A stretch of 16,281 nt of DNA from Anaerolineales bacterium. Lineage in GTDB: Bacteria; Chloroflexota; Anaerolineae; Anaerolineales; E44-bin32. The position numbers and the translations under genes are program-made. A model generated the notes under the pieces. It had not been told where the DNA came from. It saw nothing but the letters and a program-made list of their open reading frames with translations, and ran no database searches. The stretch covers positions 1 through 16,281 of the forward strand of contig JAGLGG010000356.1 in NCBI GenBank assembly GCA_023144145.1, given 5' to 3'. The first letter of the stretch is position 1. Each line of letters opens with the position of its first letter. Shown in pieces: positions 14,912 to 16,281 of the stretch.

Positions 14912-15943
14912 TTACATCTCAGGAAGTCGAGCTTGAGATTGGCTAGGGGGTTTCAGCCCTAGGTGCTCATAGGCTAATGCAGTGGCAATTCGTCCTTTGG
15001 GAGTTCGATCAATAAATCCGAGTTGTAATAAATATGGTTCGACAACCTCCATAATTGTTTCCGGCTCTTCATTAATCGATGCGGAGATCGTTTGTAGTCC
15101 TACAGGTCCGCCGGAAAACTTCTTTATGATCGCGTGAAGCACCCTTCTATCTGAGTTATCCAATCCCAATTCATCGATTTCCAATAGTTCTAATGCATCA
15201 GAGGTCACAGCTTCGGTGATTTTTCCATCAGCACGAACCTGCGCGAAATCGCGAACGCGTCGTAGGAGACGAAGTGCAACGCGGGGAGTACCCCTGGCGC
15301 GACATGCAATTTCTACTATCCCGCCTTCGTCTGTATCGACACCGAGCAAACCAGCCGCCCGTCTGATAATTGCTTCCATCGACTTTTGGTCATAGAAATC
15401 GAGTCTGAAGGTCGCACCAAATCTGGCTCTTAGTGGAGAGGTGACTAGCGCCAATCGGGTTGTTGCCCCGACAACGGTGAAGGGAGATAGTTGCAAACGA
15501 ATCGCACGTGCACTCGGACCTTTACCAATCGTTATATCAAGAGCAAAATCCTCCATCGCGGGGTATAGGATCTCCTCGACAGCTCTCCCCAGGCGATGGA
15601 TTTCGTCAATGAATAGAAAATCTCCAGCTTGAAGGTTTGTAACGATGGCAGCAAGATCGCCTGCACGTTCAATTGCAGGTCCTGAGGTGATTTTCAGATT
15701 CGCTTCCATTTCATTAGAGAGGATGTGGGCTAGGGTTGTCTTTCCAAGGCCGGGAGGGCTATAGAAAATTACATGATCGAGAGCTTCGTTACGTTGCTTG
15801 GCAGCTTGAATCAGGATCGCCAGGTTCTCACGTACTCGATCTTGGCCGATCATCTCATCTAGATGGCGTGGTCGAAGCGTAAGCTCTTTGAAGTCCTCAA
15901 CATTCCTTACTGGTGAGACGATCCGATCAACAGTTTCAGCCAT
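14912..15943 (-). CDS. ruvB: Holliday junction branch migration helicase RuvB
   Basis: RuvB is the hexameric AAA+ motor that, with RuvA, drives branch migration at Holliday junctions. The 343-residue length is normal. Visible features are LRPRHLDEMIGQ (23-34), Walker A SPPGLGKTT (62-70), Walker B FLFIDEIHRL (109-118), sensor 1 GATTR (159-163), the arginine-finger region LRARFG (171-176), sensor 2 GTPRVALRLLRR and the C-terminal winged helix (KFSGGPVGLQTISASI). Residue 62 is Ser where RuvB nearly always has Gly. ATG 15943 has no Shine-Dalgarno. It is the first gene of ruvB-DUF2905-queA; ruvA and ruvC are not in the window. Confidence 0.97.
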   Translation of the reverse strand: MAETVDRIVSPVRNVEDFKELTLRPRHLDEMIGQDRVRENLAILIQAAKQRNEALDHVIFYSPPGLGKTTLAHILSNEMEANLKITSGPAIERAGDLAAIVTNLQAGDFLFIDEIHRLGRAVEEILYPAMEDFALDITIGKGPSARAIRLQLSPFTVVGATTRLALVTSPLRARFGATFRLDFYDQKSMEAIIRRAAGLLGVDTDEGGIVEIACRARGTPRVALRLLRRVRDFAQVRADGKITEAVTSDALELLEIDELGLDNSDRRVLHAIIKKFSGGPVGLQTISASINEEPETIMEVVEPYLLQLGFIDRTPKGRIATALAYEHLGLKPPSQSQARLPEM

Positions 15944-15956
15944 AGAGGGGATTATA
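15943..15956 (-). promoter_or_regulatory. -10 box of ruvB operon, predicts leaderless mRNA
   Basis: A perfect TATAAT (15956-15951) ends seven bases before the A of the ruvB ATG (15943). Transcription would then start at or next to the start codon. The -35 region is poor. The absence of any Shine-Dalgarno before this ATG agrees with leaderless translation. Confidence 0.5.
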
Positions 15957-16193
15957 CAGTAATGTGTGAGGGCGTGAAATGATTTTCTTTGTGCGAGTAG
16001 TTTAGTGATTAATCCTTAAGAGAGCGCCCAAAATATTGCCCTCCCGTAGGTCGCATTTAACCCTTGCGAAGGTTTCCTGACACGAAACTGGGCTTGGTTA
16101 TGATCCTTCGCAAGGGTGAGAGAACTCGTTAAGGGCGACGAAGAATGGCACTTTTTCGCGGAGAATTCTCTCCGCTTGCACAAGGGGGTTGTC
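15957..16193. other. Intergenic region rich in inverted repeats
   Basis: I see no convincing gene here. A perfect 13-bp inverted repeat has arms at 16060-16072 and 16105-16117. A perfect 7-bp inverted repeat with a 4-base loop lies at 16158-16175. Neither is followed by a long T run. The region could hold operators or an uncharacterised small RNA. Confidence 0.5.
16060..16117. repeat. 13-bp perfect inverted repeat of two related dyads
   Basis: ACCCTTGCGAAGG (16060-16072) and CCTTCGCAAGGGT (16105-16117) are exact complements with a 32-nt spacer. Each arm is itself a dyad, CCTT-GCG-AAGG and CCTT-CGC-AAGG, with centres 43 bp apart. A paired operator or a stem-loop RNA are both possible. Confidence 0.6.
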
Positions 16194-16280
16194 CTAAAAG
16201 GTAGGCACTCGCTGTTTGGAGATAAGAAAACTGATCTCCTTCACGATTTCGCTATCCAGCCTCAGGTGTAGGGGCGACTG
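16194..16280 (-). CDS. Possible C-terminal end of a gene from beyond the right edge
   Basis: One minus-strand frame is open from the window edge to TAG (16196-16194). The last residues are LRLDSEIVKEISFLISKQRV and then PTF, a plausible helical C-terminus. Only about 28 codons are visible and no family is recognised. An inverted repeat (16218-16223 and 16234-16239) falls inside it. The other two minus-strand frames are closed by stops. Confidence 0.35.
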   Translation of the reverse strand, partial: QSPLHLRLDSEIVKEISFLISKQRVPTF

Positions 16281-16281
16281 G

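Noticed and set aside
16144..16203. A 19-codon ORF on the plus strand in the ruvB upstream region
   Set aside because: It has no ribosome-binding site and overlaps a hairpin and the probable minus-strand gene end.

Overview
The window reads as chromosomal DNA from a member of the Chloroflexota, most likely class Anaerolineae. This is inferred from gene style, not from a marker gene. The clues are moderate GC, a giant cytosolic Ser/Thr kinase-ATPase-TPR-solute-binding fusion, lipoproteins with TPEPTE-type linkers and SdrD-like B repeats, and ruvB-DUF2905-queA in tight order. No rRNA, tRNA, CRISPR array, transposase or phage gene was seen.

Layout, left to right. A membrane protein gene cut by the left edge (minus) faces a Crp/Fnr-family regulator (plus, TTG start at 445). 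Between them lies a regulatory region with a CRP-like operator, a 16-bp palindrome and an 11-bp inverted repeat. Next come three minus-strand genes, in transcription order: a small cysteine-rich lipoprotein, a GAF-SpoIIE (PP2C-type) phosphatase and the 1285-residue kinase fusion. The kinase gene converges on the crp gene. The phosphatase and kinase are plausible opposing partners. On the plus strand follow an alpha/beta hydrolase, a lipoprotein alkaline phosphatase, an ICMT/DUF1295-type membrane methyltransferase, an SdrD-B/ConA-like lipoprotein ending at a strong intrinsic terminator, and a small membrane protein. The right third is minus strand: ruvB, DUF2905 and queA as one tight operon, then a separately promoted HypE-like AIR-synthase-family gene. 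A gene fragment probably enters from the right edge.

The most unusual signal is the roughly 170-nt leader of the HypE-like gene (about 13430-13640, minus). It has a near-consensus promoter abutting the queA stop codon and a hairpin at the predicted RNA 5' end. It then carries a 17-codon ORF (MSSSSIKRAAASLLLKR) with the strongest Shine-Dalgarno in the window. A segment inside that ORF can pair in two mutually exclusive ways. One pairing is with the ORF's own Shine-Dalgarno (13 bp with one bulge). The other is with a perfect 14-nt complement that starts right after the ORF's stop codon. A second hairpin follows just before the main gene. This looks like an undescribed ribosome-controlled RNA switch; its signal and output are unknown.

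Secondary points are a ruvB promoter that predicts a leaderless mRNA, a Ser in place of the first Walker A Gly of RuvB, absence of the HypE catalytic C-terminal Cys, and a pair of related dyads upstream of ruvB.
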